Assembly: GCA_947579665.1 (NCBI GenBank)
Contig: OX388350.1
Location: 91,035,152-91,099,151 of the forward strand
Source: Sympetrum striolatum
Lineage: Eukaryota > Arthropoda > Insecta > Odonata > Libellulidae
DNA: 64,000 bases
Direction of reading: 5' to 3'
Shown piece after piece: positions 47,561 to 59,670 of the stretch (within the stretch, counting starts at the first letter, position 1; each line of letters opens with the position of its first letter). The position numbers and the translations under genes were made by a program. The notes beneath the pieces were generated by a model. That model searched no databases and was not told where the DNA came from. It saw only the letters and a program-made list of their open reading frames with translations.

Positions 47561-48570
47561 CCCTGAGAGAAGGAAGTGCAGCGCTATCATCAACTGACAA
47601 TTCACGGGAAACGATTAGCATTGCAATCGACGCTATCGCAAACCCAATCAATCGCCGCTAAACACAAACCGCAATCGACATCGCCTTTGCAAGAGAAAAC
47701 AACAATTAACTTCCCGGAAACTGCGTATTGCCATTTGACAGCGAAATTTCTTGAGAAACAAAAGAACGGCGATAAAAGGCGCGAAGGGGGATTTAATCCT
47801 TTTCATCTCACGCAAATCACGATTCGTGACCGCGGAATGCCGCTACACAGCAGACACGCCGCAAATAAAATGGGCGTGCCTTCGACATGTGTTAGCACTC
47901 GCGAATGCGGTACACCTAACGACGGAGCACTCACCAATGACAGCGGAGCGAGGTTCGAACATTAATCCTTGGCTAGGAAGGAAACTCCACGACGGGAATC
48001 GATTCGAGTCCTTCTGGGAGCACAGACAATCCGACGGAAGACTTCTTTGGAACTATAGACTCCAACCGACATCCCAGAGGCACCACTGTCTTCCTTTCGC
48101 TAATCTCCGGAGACTTCGAAAATGGGCAGCGGCATACAACAACGCCTACGCCGCATGGACCACACAAGAAGATCACCATAAAACTACACCGCGAGACAAC
48201 AATGCGGGCTCCCGTGGGAGGGCGGCAAAGCCCGGAAGGTAACGAATCTTCGCCGTAGGAACAAAATAAGGCCACTAACTCACAGCCTCCGAAATGGAGG
48301 GCACGGGGGGTCCCATCTCACGAGGCACAACACTCGAGTACACTGTAACAACCCTAGCATCCACACACCAGCGATGAAAGAAAACAGACGTCCTTGTGGC
48401 TCGATCCACGCGTCGGTACTGAAGGAGAGAGAGAGCACCTTCCGCCTCTCCTCAAGACCCCCTCCCCTTTCAATCGCCCACGCGCCTCCCCCAAATGACA
48501 CCGGAGGCAGAGGTTTGCCGAAGGGGAGGAGATGATGAGGAAATAAAAGAGGAGAGGCACTTCTCCGGGG
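47561..48570. other. GC- and CpG-rich island
   Basis: The base composition here is clearly higher in G+C than the flanks, and long open frames occur on both strands at once (47576-47965, 47751-48242 plus; 47973-48275, 48280-48599 minus). Simultaneous openness on both strands is the mark of composition, not coding. Codon choice shows no protein family. It is a plausible promoter or 5' UTR of a long cnc transcript, but no start site or donor that would join in phase 0 to 36240 could be defended. Confidence 0.35.
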
Positions 48571-49109
48571 TCAGAATATATAAATGTGGAGGAAAGCATA
48601 CGCGGCCAATAATGAGTTATTGCAAATGGAGAGCTTCAATCAACAGTCCACCTTTTACCCGCGGAGTTTCCGAGATCGAAGTTAACAACAATTGAAACAC
48701 TCACGTGGTGCTTCTACCGACTTAATCTTTCGCCGATTGGTTTAAATGTTCACAACAATTAACAAATACTTTCACACTCGCAACAATAAAACTTTCTTCT
48801 GAACCGCTTCATTTCGTAACATCGAGATTTTAATTGTTGTAAACAACGGAATCTAGATCTTAAAAACCATTTATAGCCAAAATAATTCCTCGACGAAGAT
48901 AATTAGTGAAGGGAATGTTACTTACGAGGAGAAGAGACACGATTTCACTGGTAGTACATATTCCTTCCTCTAAAATAATATCCGTGTCCAAAATCACTAT
49001 AGGCATTTGCTTACGCAGAATTTGCACCTGGAAATCGCGTGGGCCACGCGGATCGCAAAATTAACCATGCAGGAATATAATTCTTCGATGGGAAAATATG
49101 TTATTTTGA

Positions 49110-49240
49110 ACGAGAAGTGAAAAATAGTTACTCGGCAGGGACTCGAACCCTGGCCTCCCACTTTCCGAGCAGGCATTGGAATCCCTGCCGGAGAAGTGGG
49201 CTTCGAGTCCCAGACAAGTCACTATTTTACACTTCCCGTA
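49110..49240. repeat. Second head-to-head pair of tRNA-like sequences
   Basis: On the minus strand the left arm gives GGGTTCGAGTCCCTGCCGAG (box B), then GTAACTATTTTTCACTTC. On the plus strand the right arm gives GGCTTCGAGTCCCAGACAAG, then TCACTATTTTACACTTCC. The arms, including the tail after box B, are inverted copies with about 80% identity. The arrangement is the same as at 12065-12280, from a different tRNA-like family. Confidence 0.65.
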
Positions 49241-49539
49241 CAACTTGGGTTAAGCGCAAACTTTCTTGTGCAAAGTTAAAGTTACCTGCTATTATTGGTA
49301 AATATCTTATTACATCAAATTTCGATTTCTTACCTTCCGATCATTCATTACATTATGTGGCACATATAGTAGGACAGTAATAAGTTTGGTGGAGGCAGGT
49401 TTAACTGTAACATGACGTATAATTTATCAAAGTCAGTATTCTAATCGCAAGCTTTAATTTTAGACACAATAAATAGTCATAGCTATCTACTCAAAACAAT
49501 GATTCGTCTCACATAAACATTCGAATTAGACCCTGAAGA

Positions 49540-49800
49540 TTTCTCGATGTTGAATTCGGAGACGCGGCTTCGGGCAACGGAGCGGCATCATCGGAAAGGG
49601 CGCGGCATCTGCCGCACCGCTTCATGCGAAGGCATTCGAGGGCTTAATAACAGACCGCGAAAGGGAAATGGCGGAGGCGCAACGCTTCCGAAAGAAATAT
49701 GGGCCATGAAATTAGCGCACATGATTGAATAAAGGCTGCAGTTGATTGGATGGCGATAGCGGTGACCTCTGGGGAAGGAGCGGCGCAACGTCCATTAATC
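49540..49800. other. GC-rich island in intron
   Basis: A sharply bounded CpG-rich stretch with no coding signature (open frames on both strands). It is a candidate regulatory element, listed because it stands out from its AT-rich flanks. No specific binding-site cluster was proven. Confidence 0.25.
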
Positions 49801-50339
49801 AAACAATTGCATTCGCCCTGGAGCGATTGCTGTTCTCGTTTCGGTCACCAAGGAGATTGCAAACTTGGACGTCTATGTTTGCCATAATGAACGAGAGGAC
49901 ACCCGAACTCGCATTCTTCCAAAACATCACTTAAGAAGAGATTTCGAGGGATATCTCGAAAAATAGATATCGCTATGACGTATTTTGAGACTAAGCCAAT
50001 GAATTGCAAACTTCGATTTAAGAAATTATATTAGAAACGTGAAATCGTGGCCTAGAGTGAGAAGATGTTCGTGACCATGCAAACATCGCATTTTATAATA
50101 TTTCCTTCAGATCCATAATACATTACGCTGAATAAAATTCAGCATACATTTTTGGAACTGCTTGTGGAAAACGAACAGATTTGGGGGAAATCATGATATG
50201 CATTGAGTGAATCATCCCCTTGCAGCTGTACTCGTCATCCGATTTAATTTCGTTGTTCTATCTTAATTGCGAACTGAAAATATCACATTATTACTAACCA
50301 TTCCATTGAAAAAATACAAAAGAAATAAGTAGTGTGTAG

Positions 50340-50467
50340 GGCTCCCGGATAGTCATGTGGACAGCGCGTTTGCCTTTGGTGAAAGCGGTCCCGGGTTCGA
50401 TTCCCGGTGGGAGCCAATGTGCGAAATGACCTAAGCTGTCGAAGCACTTTTAACAATACTACTACTA
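50340..50467 (+). mobile_element. tRNA-derived SINE, copy 1
   Basis: A tRNA-like head (50341-50415) has acceptor arms GCTCCCG and TGGGAGC that pair fully, a T arm CCGGG-TTCGATT-CCCGG and box B GGTTCGATTCC. The anticodon arm is poor, so it is not a working tRNA. The unique tail TGCGAAATGACCTAAGCTGT, CGAAGCACTTTTAACAATAC ends in (ACT)n. The same tail recurs inverted at 51901-51939, which shows a dispersed family. Confidence 0.8.
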
Positions 50468-51900
50468 CCAATAAGTAGTCTATTTTTATAGTTATCGTTG
50501 GATAATAGGGGCAGGATATCCAGAAAATTAACCGTAGTGGAAGGGGTAAATAGATTCCTCAGAGCAAACTTGGAAAACGAAATGGATGTTATGACTGAAA
50601 TATGCATTCGTTGCAATTATCACCTCTTCCTAGGTATTTATAAATACATTTGTTTTTTTTTTTGGATTTTTGCAACTTAAAGGCGTTTATTCTGACATAT
50701 ACCAAATACCTTTTACAAAACCTACTTTAGGCATCGATATTGGGCAAGACTTGGTAGAATTCTATTTTGATCAAAATTTTGATTTCTATTTTATTTCGAG
50801 CTTACATCGACACACTGGACTCAATTCCTCCGGCATTCATCAGAAATATCTGTGAGAAAATGTCAGCGTACATTAATTTGAGGATAAACTCAAAAACAAA
50901 GGATAAATTACCACCTGAACAATTTCGAACTAAACATCTGCGGTTCAAAATAATGAAAATGTTCCCACATACATCCTTATGTCATTGCTGTTCGACATCG
51001 AATCGCGAGAGCCTTTTCTCAACATCCGGGAAAACGAAGTCATCATCCGAGCCATGGCAAACGTGAGGAAAAGGACGATGGGAAATAGTCACACTTAGCG
51101 AACAATAGAGGATCGCGGAGGAGGACGCGAAGAGACGGACAAATAGACGTGGGCGAAGAGCGAGGGCGCACCAGAAGGGGGAATACGCGTCGATTAGGGC
51201 GGTGCTTGGGGACTCCCCCACCCCAAGGACTCCAAAGCGACGCGATTAATCGCCTCTCCAACTGGCTACCGGAGGATTACACGAATGGACCACAAAAAAT
51301 GGGCTTTCTTTCGACCGCTGAAGGTCTTCAAAAGATCCGCCTTTCCCTTTCTGAAGGAATTAAGATCTCTTTGTGCGGGAGGAATTTAATTTCGTTACGA
51401 TGATACGTGGCGTCAAATCGAATTCACAACATAAAAATGTGCGCAGACGAGGAATTTAAATTCTACACCATTGACATGTTCACTGAAAATAAGTTTTTAA
51501 TACAACCGTAAATATCTCACTTCCTATTCCCGTCTTTTAGTTGGCCAGCTGACGAATATTATTAACAATAAAGATTAATTTAGTTTATCAATTTTCGATG
51601 ATCTCATTGCCGCAAACTCCTTTCAGAAAACACTGGGCTTCCACAACGGATGACCAAGGACCACCAAAAGGCCAACTGGGCTGACCATCACAACTAAACA
51701 TAGTCATTGAGGAGTTAAGGTGAGTAGTATATTAAATAATTGCTTACCCGAAAACACGAAATTCTGAAGCACTTGAAGCGAATGAAATAACAAAAATTAA
51801 ACATAGAAAGGCGAACAACTAATGAGCTCTACAAACTTGAATCTCTTGATTGCTTAGCAAATACCATCACATAATTCTGTACTTGTAAGAAAACGCAGCA

Positions 51901-51939
51901 GTGGTATTGTTAAAAGTACTTCGACAGGTCATTTCGCAC
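51901..51939 (-). mobile_element. tRNA-derived SINE, copy 2 (tail only)
   Basis: The complement reads GTGCGAAATGACC, a 5-nt deletion, then TGTCGAAGTACTTTTAACAA and TACCAC, matching the tail of copy 1. The tRNA-like head is missing. Confidence 0.7.
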
Positions 51940-54900
51940 GTGGGCTGGAAGTAAAGCAATGAAGATACAAAGGGAGTCCTACGAATGTTAACATAAAATA
52001 ATTTTATATCCTTCTCCATCTGATAATACTGTCCCAACAGTGATGATTTGATACAAGCTTATCGACGATTAAATTCTTCTAGACACAAAACAGAGTGAGA
52101 TTATATTGATATTGCTTTTGAAATGAATAATGAGAATCGTAAATAACGTTGTTTTCGATTAGTAATGAAAAGCCAACTGTGGTAACTGAATCAAACCATG
52201 TAAGTGAGTTTGGGGCTTTAAGTGACTGTTAGGCTTAAAAAATGACGAAATTTGAAATTCAAACCTCAGAGTATTCCTCATCAACAGTTTGACCATCTTT
52301 CAGTCGACTATTTTGCAGATACCATTTAATTGGCATTTAGAGGGGACGTTTTAAGCAGGAGTTTCATCCAATGTGTTGTCAATAAAAGTCGACCATTTAA
52401 GACGATGAGGTCATCAGTGGATTGCGAAGTTCAGATTTTAAGAACGAGTTTTGCTTGGATAATGAAAGCACAAGATCAGCTTTCATCTGGAGGACGTCTT
52501 ACTTATGGGAATTCATATCAGAATTCCAACGAAGGGCGATGAAAGGTATTACGCAGCAATAGAACATCGTTATAAATAAAACGATTTATTTTATTATTGG
52601 AGACAAAATTTGATATTATCGCCAAGAATTAACATCGAAAATATATAAAATTAAAATTTGATGCAAAATATAATATTTTTGAGGAAAGATGATAACACTG
52701 TTTCAATTTCATCCTCGATATTATGAAATTGGCAAACTAGTGTTTCATTGTACTGGAATATTCGAATAGCATAACTTAATGTTCTTCTGCGTGTGCTTGA
52801 GTGGCCTGCGCATCTTCCGCCACTCTGCTCTTCTGTGATTGGCTGGACCAGAGAAAAATTGAAAAAAGAGTCGAATGGAAAATTCTAAATAATCATAATT
52901 TCGTTGAGTAGATTTTGTGTTTTTATCTAAGCTACGGAACTCTCAGATCCATTTTGTTACACATTCAGTTATAAAGTTAAATATTTGAGTAAATATAATA
53001 ATTCGTCAGTTTAGTAGTTTATGACGTCACAATCACGATCAGTCGCGACAGGTCTTCTTATCTCCCCGACGACGCGGCGGATCATTTAATTGGGAGGGCA
53101 ATTTAATTATGGAACGCTCCATTTTCATAAATTCCACAAATCCTCATTTGGGAATTTTTCAACACGTCTCGCGTAGGATTAGTCGCTGATAATAATCTCA
53201 TACTTTTCCCTAAGACGACGAATTAATTACAGCGCGTTCCAGTTTCCGTAATAATCCGGAATTCCCTCGCGAATGCCCCATTTGAACACCGGCGCGAAAC
53301 AAAGACCCCATTCGACGTTAAGTACCTCGCAAACCCTTCGAAGAAAGAATCCGAGAGAAATTGAATCATAATAGGCGAAAGCATTTCTTCGCTCTCTCTG
53401 GAGGATCTTCTGGGCGCTCGAGGGCGGTGGGAGGGAAAGGCAAAGATGAGGTGGGTGAAACTCGGCCTGAGGCTATAACCTCGTACAAAAGAACTCTTCC
53501 TCGTATATGAGGCTGACATCACGAGGCCAAGGAGGGGAGGGCTCCAAAGGGGGGGAGTGCTCATCAGGGTTACCACATACGCGGACTTTAATCTCCGGCT
53601 CATGGTCCAGGATTAGGGAAATATCCCAGGATGATCGGTATTACATGATTCACTAACGGAACTGATTTAAACAACACGAGTAAATTTTATACCTTAATTT
53701 TCAAGTGGGTAATGAATTTATGTAATTCTTAAAATAAATCTACCTCTAAGGAATTATTTACGTCTCAAATGACGAGATTTTACCATACAATTTCTAACAT
53801 CAATGACATGTGTTTATCATTAGCTATCTGTATGTGCTTAGGCGAAAAGATTGCTAAATTATGTAAATGAGAATGGTTTTGCAGTTAATAAAACAATATG
53901 CAGTGAATGTGAATGTACAGTAATTGGTTTAAGAGTTCCTCGAAAATCATATCACGTATTTACTATGGTTCTTTCTAAAGCTTCCAATGAGATAAAAAAA
54001 GTCCCGCAAAACTCCCTTACAAAGAAAAAATATTCATAAATCAACAACTTACTTATTGATGAAAAGAATTCTTATTATTATTCAACTATTAATATTAAAA
54101 ATGTAATTATTGTATTTTTATCGAGAAAAGATTTCAAAATATTTGATTTAAGAAAGTTCACAGTAAAAAGGTAGAATAATTTAAGTCTGAGCTCGCGCTA
54201 ACGCTTCGCAGATAAATTTCAAACGTACGCAACAATTCCAAGAATGACCATTCAATACAATACTGACTGCGTTATGATTACACATTTTTGGATACCAGAA
54301 GTTTGACGTCCAGAGAACACAACGATCGTAGTAAATGTGGACATGATAAACGAAATAACGATGAAATTCATAATATAAATAAAATTGGGTTTAAATAATG
54401 CGTATTAAAGTCATTAATAAATTCATGTCATCGAATTGGAATAGTAGGAAACAATATAAGGCCATACTAAATGAATAAATAAACGCTTAACTACTATAAT
54501 TGAGGCGGTTCAGGTGGCCACGGATTTCTTTCCACCTGCGAAGTTTTCAGATTAGAAATTCCTCTCCAACATCAGTGAGGAAAGAAAGCAATCTTCCGCT
54601 TTGATTGACAAAGGGTCTCTTTCAGAAGCCCACGATAGATGTCCTCCCATTTGACTAGAATCGGAGAAAGGCAGATTGAGCAATGTCGCCTTTTCAAAGG
54701 AGTGCAGGAAAAGGTGCGAAGAGAGGCATTCTCAAGGCCCGCAAAATACAATCTCCGAAGGCGTTTCTTTTGTTGGCCGTCTCTTATTTGCTCAACGGAC
54801 TCCAATGCTTGTCCCATATCCGCTGCCGAAAAGAGCGACCTCAACATAGATTTAATCATTAAATACCAAGCGGAGGATGATTAACTTGCATCACGATTCG

Positions 54901-57280
54901 GTCGGAGGAACGCTGTTATCGGAGAGAGGGGGAAATATTAGCGGGCGGGAAAACGGCGTTGCTAGGAAACTAATCTATCGAGAACAGAGAACGTCTTAAT
55001 CTACAAGGAGAGGTATTTAAGTTGAGGACTACCTTAATCGACTGATCGAAGAGATAATTCCAACGAAGCTTAAACGAGAAGACGTAAATGTTTGAGTCCC
55101 ATTTTCCTGTATTTGTATATAAATTATGAAACAAAATAGGGAATAGCTAAATCCAAGTCAATTGGAGGGCACTAACGCCTCATTTATTAATGACATCGAT
55201 CAAAACACCGTTTCTTCATTCACGATAACTACACCGAGTCAACATTTTAGGCGATTTTGCAGTCAACTTTGACATCGAAGCAAAACCTTTGAACAGTTTC
55301 CATCTTTGATTCTACCGACCTCGAATGCCGTAAAACATTCCTTTTTGAAAATCCTTTTACAGAAGTGCGAAAATACAGGAAGACGGAGAGCACTCTGAAA
55401 AGTATGCAAACAGACGGATGAGAGTGTTTTACGATCGCAACATTCACACGCGACCCTTTTCACTCACAATTTGGACATTTATGAAATGTTTCTCGCTTTA
55501 GAATATCTGCCTCAGGCGGCGTACATTTGTGTATCGTGAAAAAAGCTCTCGGTACTGAATTATAGGTAATTTATAATGAGAGGCTTAAATTGATAATGAA
55601 AGGCTTCATGGTTAAATGTGTATGGTATGAAATTAACCAGCATGATCCACACATGTGCAACTTTTTAATATAAAATTTATTAGAGTACGACATGGCATTT
55701 GCAGAAGTTAAACATTCATGAATATGACATTAATACTCAGAATTGGCTAATTTAGATGATTTAATAATTATACATATATTGAGTCACACACAAAAGCGTG
55801 ACCCCACTTGAATTGGATAAATTTATTTTTCGCTCCATCCTCAAAATAGGGTACCCATTATGATTAGACAAGCGGTAGATACAGAAATATCTAATTAAAT
55901 GAATATGGATTGATCAATAACTTTTCGCCATCAACACTATGGCCCACAGATGAATCACACCATGCTACTTTGCCATTCAGCACCAAGAGTCACCATGGGT
56001 CACCATCACTCCCATTTCCTTTTTCAAAGCAAAATGAATTCCCATACACGAAGCCGAACAAAGAAAAGCCTGCATTACTCTCTGTCAGAAAAGTGCGTAC
56101 CGTTAGACGCTTAAATGCGCGTGGATCTTTTATATTTGCACTAATTACCTTGACCAGCACTATTATGACCAGAGGGCCCCCAAATGATTACCGCTAAGAT
56201 CTCATGAAAGCTCCTTAAGTTCCTCTGAGGAATGCGGTTGCTAATGAATGAAAGCCAGAAAATCTCACTACGAAATAAAGTAACCCACCAGCAATATAAT
56301 CCATAATTAAACACAGATTGAAGCACAAAACGTGTACTAATTCGCAATATCAATGAATGAAAATTGAACATGATTAGAGATGACATTCTTCATTTCTCTT
56401 AGTGTTTAACATGGATAATTGCGACCAAACATCACTAAATCAATCCGATTTATTTACAGCGATAAGCGCCACATATTTTATTCCATACGGTGTCTATCAC
56501 GAAAGAATAAAGGAAATAGCCTACGTATGCAAAGTTAAAGCTCACTTCTCAAATCGTGATTGCATTTGAATCTTAATTACCACCAATAACAGTCGATGTA
56601 AGTTCACGGAAAACGCAATTTTACCTACAACCAATAAAGAACTTCGAAGGCTCTAATTTTCGTGTCGATTATTCGAAATATTAGACTCTTTAGATTCGTA
56701 TTATTGAGAGAAAATCCTCCAAGAAGGAAATAAGTCGAAAATTAACGGAACATTTAACATGAATAAATGGAAAGATAAGACTGTTACTATAATTTATTAT
56801 GTGACCTAAGTTTCGTCACGTTATGGAATCCTCCCACAAAGTCGTGTCTGAAGCAATGGACAGTACGGGAAATTTGTTCTGAATTCCAATAAATGATTAT
56901 ACATATCTCTAAAAGAATTGGTAGGATAGTTTAAACACGGTACAGCTCTTTTTGAAATCACTCTATGAAAACGCCTCCAAGATTTTTCCAAATTTTCTTC
57001 CGTCCCTGTAGTATGCCTCCGACACCACCTTTATTTCACGAGCCTGCTGATTTCCGAAGGGGTCGAAACACAATTAAAGGGCTGCAATTATCACTTATAA
57101 TATTATTCGGTTGACTTAACTTGTTAGATTCACTCTGTTTAGTAAAACAAGGGCAAACAGAGAAGTACGGCGGATGCAATTCACTGGCTTTTATGAATCG
57201 GAGGAAATTAAAGCATGAAATAAGCGGAAACGGGGCTTTTTGCGAGCTTCGAAAGTAGAGTATGAGGACAACGAGGATCG
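51940..57280. other. CpG-rich intron DNA
   Basis: No exon or transposon was recognised. GC-richer patches (53040-53640, 54520-54960) have open frames on both strands and look compositional. Confidence 0.4.
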
Positions 57281-57289
57281 AGATGAAAA

Positions 57290-57600
57290 AGGAATCGGCC
57301 GTAATAAATCGAGGGGATAATTCCATGCATCTCTCTGATTTGCATGTGGATTGGCTTTCTTTCCAATATGGCTGGAGAGCGCAACGCACCGCGGAATATT
57401 AATTATGACGACAATGAGACAGAATTGTGCGTTGTCAACATTCCGCATTCGTTTTCTTGAGATTTCATTACGGAACGCTATTAAAACATATGGGATCGCT
57501 CCTAAGGGCCGAAGGGAATATGCGAGGCGATTCACTGGCCTCCATTTATTGCTCCGCGAAAGCAGAATTAGCTGCCATTAAGACACGGCGAGATATATGT
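57290..57600. promoter_or_regulatory. Candidate enhancer island
   Basis: A CpG-rich block containing an exact octamer ATTTGCAT (57339-57346, POU-type), homeodomain-type cores TAATTA and TTAATTAT, and further ATTA cores. Open frames on both strands argue against coding. Sites of this kind are common by chance, so the call is weak. Confidence 0.2.
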
Positions 57601-58559
57601 TCAACGATTAAGAAAATGGCACCAGCATAAACTCCCTCAAAGTTGCAAAACTTCGAAAACGGAAAACATTCTTACACGAGGAAATAAAATTCGTGATTCT
57701 TTCCTGCTCGACTAGAGTTGTTATCCACATTTTGAAAAATTTAGTCAGAAGATATAAAAAATAAATTTTTATTGTTCCTTTACAAATAAAATGCATTACT
57801 TGAATTTTCCGCAACACGATACAAATTTCCACGAATGTTTTGCCGAAATCGAGTTTATTTGCTATATTTTCGCAACATTCAGGTTTATTCTGCGCTCTAA
57901 ATTCTGAACGTAGCTAAATTAAGTATGAACAGAGGTACACAATAAGTCATGAAAGTATGGAGTACTGCTAACAGAAATGGCAGCAAGATAGTTTACGCCA
58001 GAACCATGTGTACTTATTTTGAAGAAAAAATGTTCTGTAAGCTTCATCTAATAAAATTGACTATCCTATTTAGCTTATTACGAATGGTTAAAAAATGAGT
58101 ATGTCATATTTCGCAGTGCCTGCCAGTAGCCAATAGATGGAGTTTCTGTGGAGATGATTTATGGAAACTACTTATCTTATTTCAACGTATATTTTAAACA
58201 TTTGGCCACTTTCATTACGAGTAAGATTTAAAATTTCCTATTTAAACTCGAAAGAAATTAAAGGTAAAAACAAAAGTATGCATATATGACTGTGTAGGAT
58301 ATGCAGTAACTCCTCAACCACGATTACGACTTAAAATGATTTCCTACAACACATACATTCCAAAATGAACGTATTCCTCAAGTCATTAGTTGAGCCAAGT
58401 TCCCAAACCCAGCTCAAATGTGTAAAACCCAAAGTTTTCGCAAAACCCGATCAAAAGAAGGCTGAAATTAAAGAGTGGCTATGGTCAAAAAAATTCAAAT
58501 TAAATTGATACCGGAAGGTTTTAAACATTCCTTGCGTTGTTCCAAAATTCAAGGATCCC

Positions 58560-58770
58560 ATCTGCGAACAACAGTAACGGGCGCTCGAGGGAAAACAAAA
58601 GCGAAACGATTAACTCCTAATTACCCGTCGAGGGGAAGGGGGCAATGGTTAATGAGTTAACGAGGCGCAATCTAAAACTTTTTTTCCTCGAACCCGGGCC
58701 ACCGGCCCGAAATTCCGTCAAAAGGGGAAAACAAGCGAGGATCGGAGGGCGCTAAACGAACTACTGCTCC
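58560..58770. other. GC-rich island next to a perfect hairpin
   Basis: A GC-rich block (including CCCGGGCCACCGGCCCG and two GGGAAAAC sites of Rel type) ends just before the hairpin at 58789. No coding signal was found. Confidence 0.2.
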
Positions 58771-58788
58771 AGCGGCAGACTGGAGATA

Positions 58789-58844
58789 CGTGACGCAAAG
58801 TTTGAGGTAATACGTTTAAGTATTACCTCAAACTTTGCGTCACG
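58789..58844. repeat. Perfect 56-nt palindromic hairpin
   Basis: CGTGACGCAAAGTTTGAGGT+AATAC (58789-58813) and its exact complement (58820-58844) are separated by six bases (GTTTAA). There is no mismatch in 25 pairs. TA lies directly before the left arm, and TA lies one base beyond the right arm, so it may be a minimal Tc1/mariner-type MITE. Confidence 0.8.
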
Positions 58845-59049
58845 CTATTTAGTTGTTATCTATAATTTGAATTTAAAAGGACGCATTTAATGTGAAATAT
58901 TTCTTCTATAGGTTTCTATATTCATAATATCTCAGAGTTCCATCTAAAAACTGATACGTGTGAATGACGCAAACGCATGTTCAACGAATTCTATGGGAAG
59001 TGTAATTCATAGGTTTACGTTGACTGTGACCAAAAGAGGAAAGCAAGGG

Positions 59050-59670
59050 AAAAGTGGCTCACTCCACATCTAGTAAGCCCATCTCCTTCTGGTGGGTTGA
59101 TCGAGACCGGCCGAATACCTCACAGAAATTTACGCTCGCACAGCACGTGGGGCATGAAGAAGTCACTGGTGTACCGCGGCGCACCGTTCGTGAGGGAGAG
59201 GAAGAGAAAGGTGATGGATTGGGAGGAGGGGATGGAGAGAGAGAAAGAGGAAGTAAGGTCGCAATCAAGACATCATCAATTACACCCTGACAGCATGCTT
59301 GGAGGTGAGAGGTGCCTTGGGGAGGGGGAAAAAAGCATTAGCGTGGATCTTGCGTCATTACGAATACGGAGGGGGGAGGGGAAGGAGATTAAGAAGAAGA
59401 AGGTGTATTCCCTTAAAAAGACTCAATCAATACACCACGTGTCCAGGGCCACCGCTATTACTGTTGCGGCGTGGCCCTGTTCCTCCAGTATCCAGGCCAG
59501 CGCCGCTTTCTTAAGGAAAGCACCCCGTGGACAAACCTTAAGGCCACGGAGGAAGCACAATGGTGGAGGATGGAAAGGCCGCTGTTTTTTTCGTGTCTGC
59601 CCACTCTCACAAACGAGGCCCCACGAACAATATTAATCTGGTTAAATGGGGAGATAAGCCGTTAGGAAGG
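59050..59670. other. GC-rich island with overlapping open frames
   Basis: Four long open frames overlap on both strands (59054-59290, 59097-59636, 59299-59514 plus; 59059-59268 minus). Their proteins are low-complexity (runs of E/R/G or P/S) from purine-rich DNA such as GGAGGGGAGGGGAAGG. No splice sites that would link to cnc were found. It is probably regulatory or promoter DNA. Confidence 0.3.

Noticed and set aside
47751..48242. 163-residue plus-strand ORF
   Set aside because: Another frame and the minus strand are also open across the same CpG-rich DNA; composition explains it and no domain is visible.
59097..59636. 179-residue plus-strand ORF
   Set aside because: Low-complexity, purine-rich translation, with overlapping open frames on both strands.
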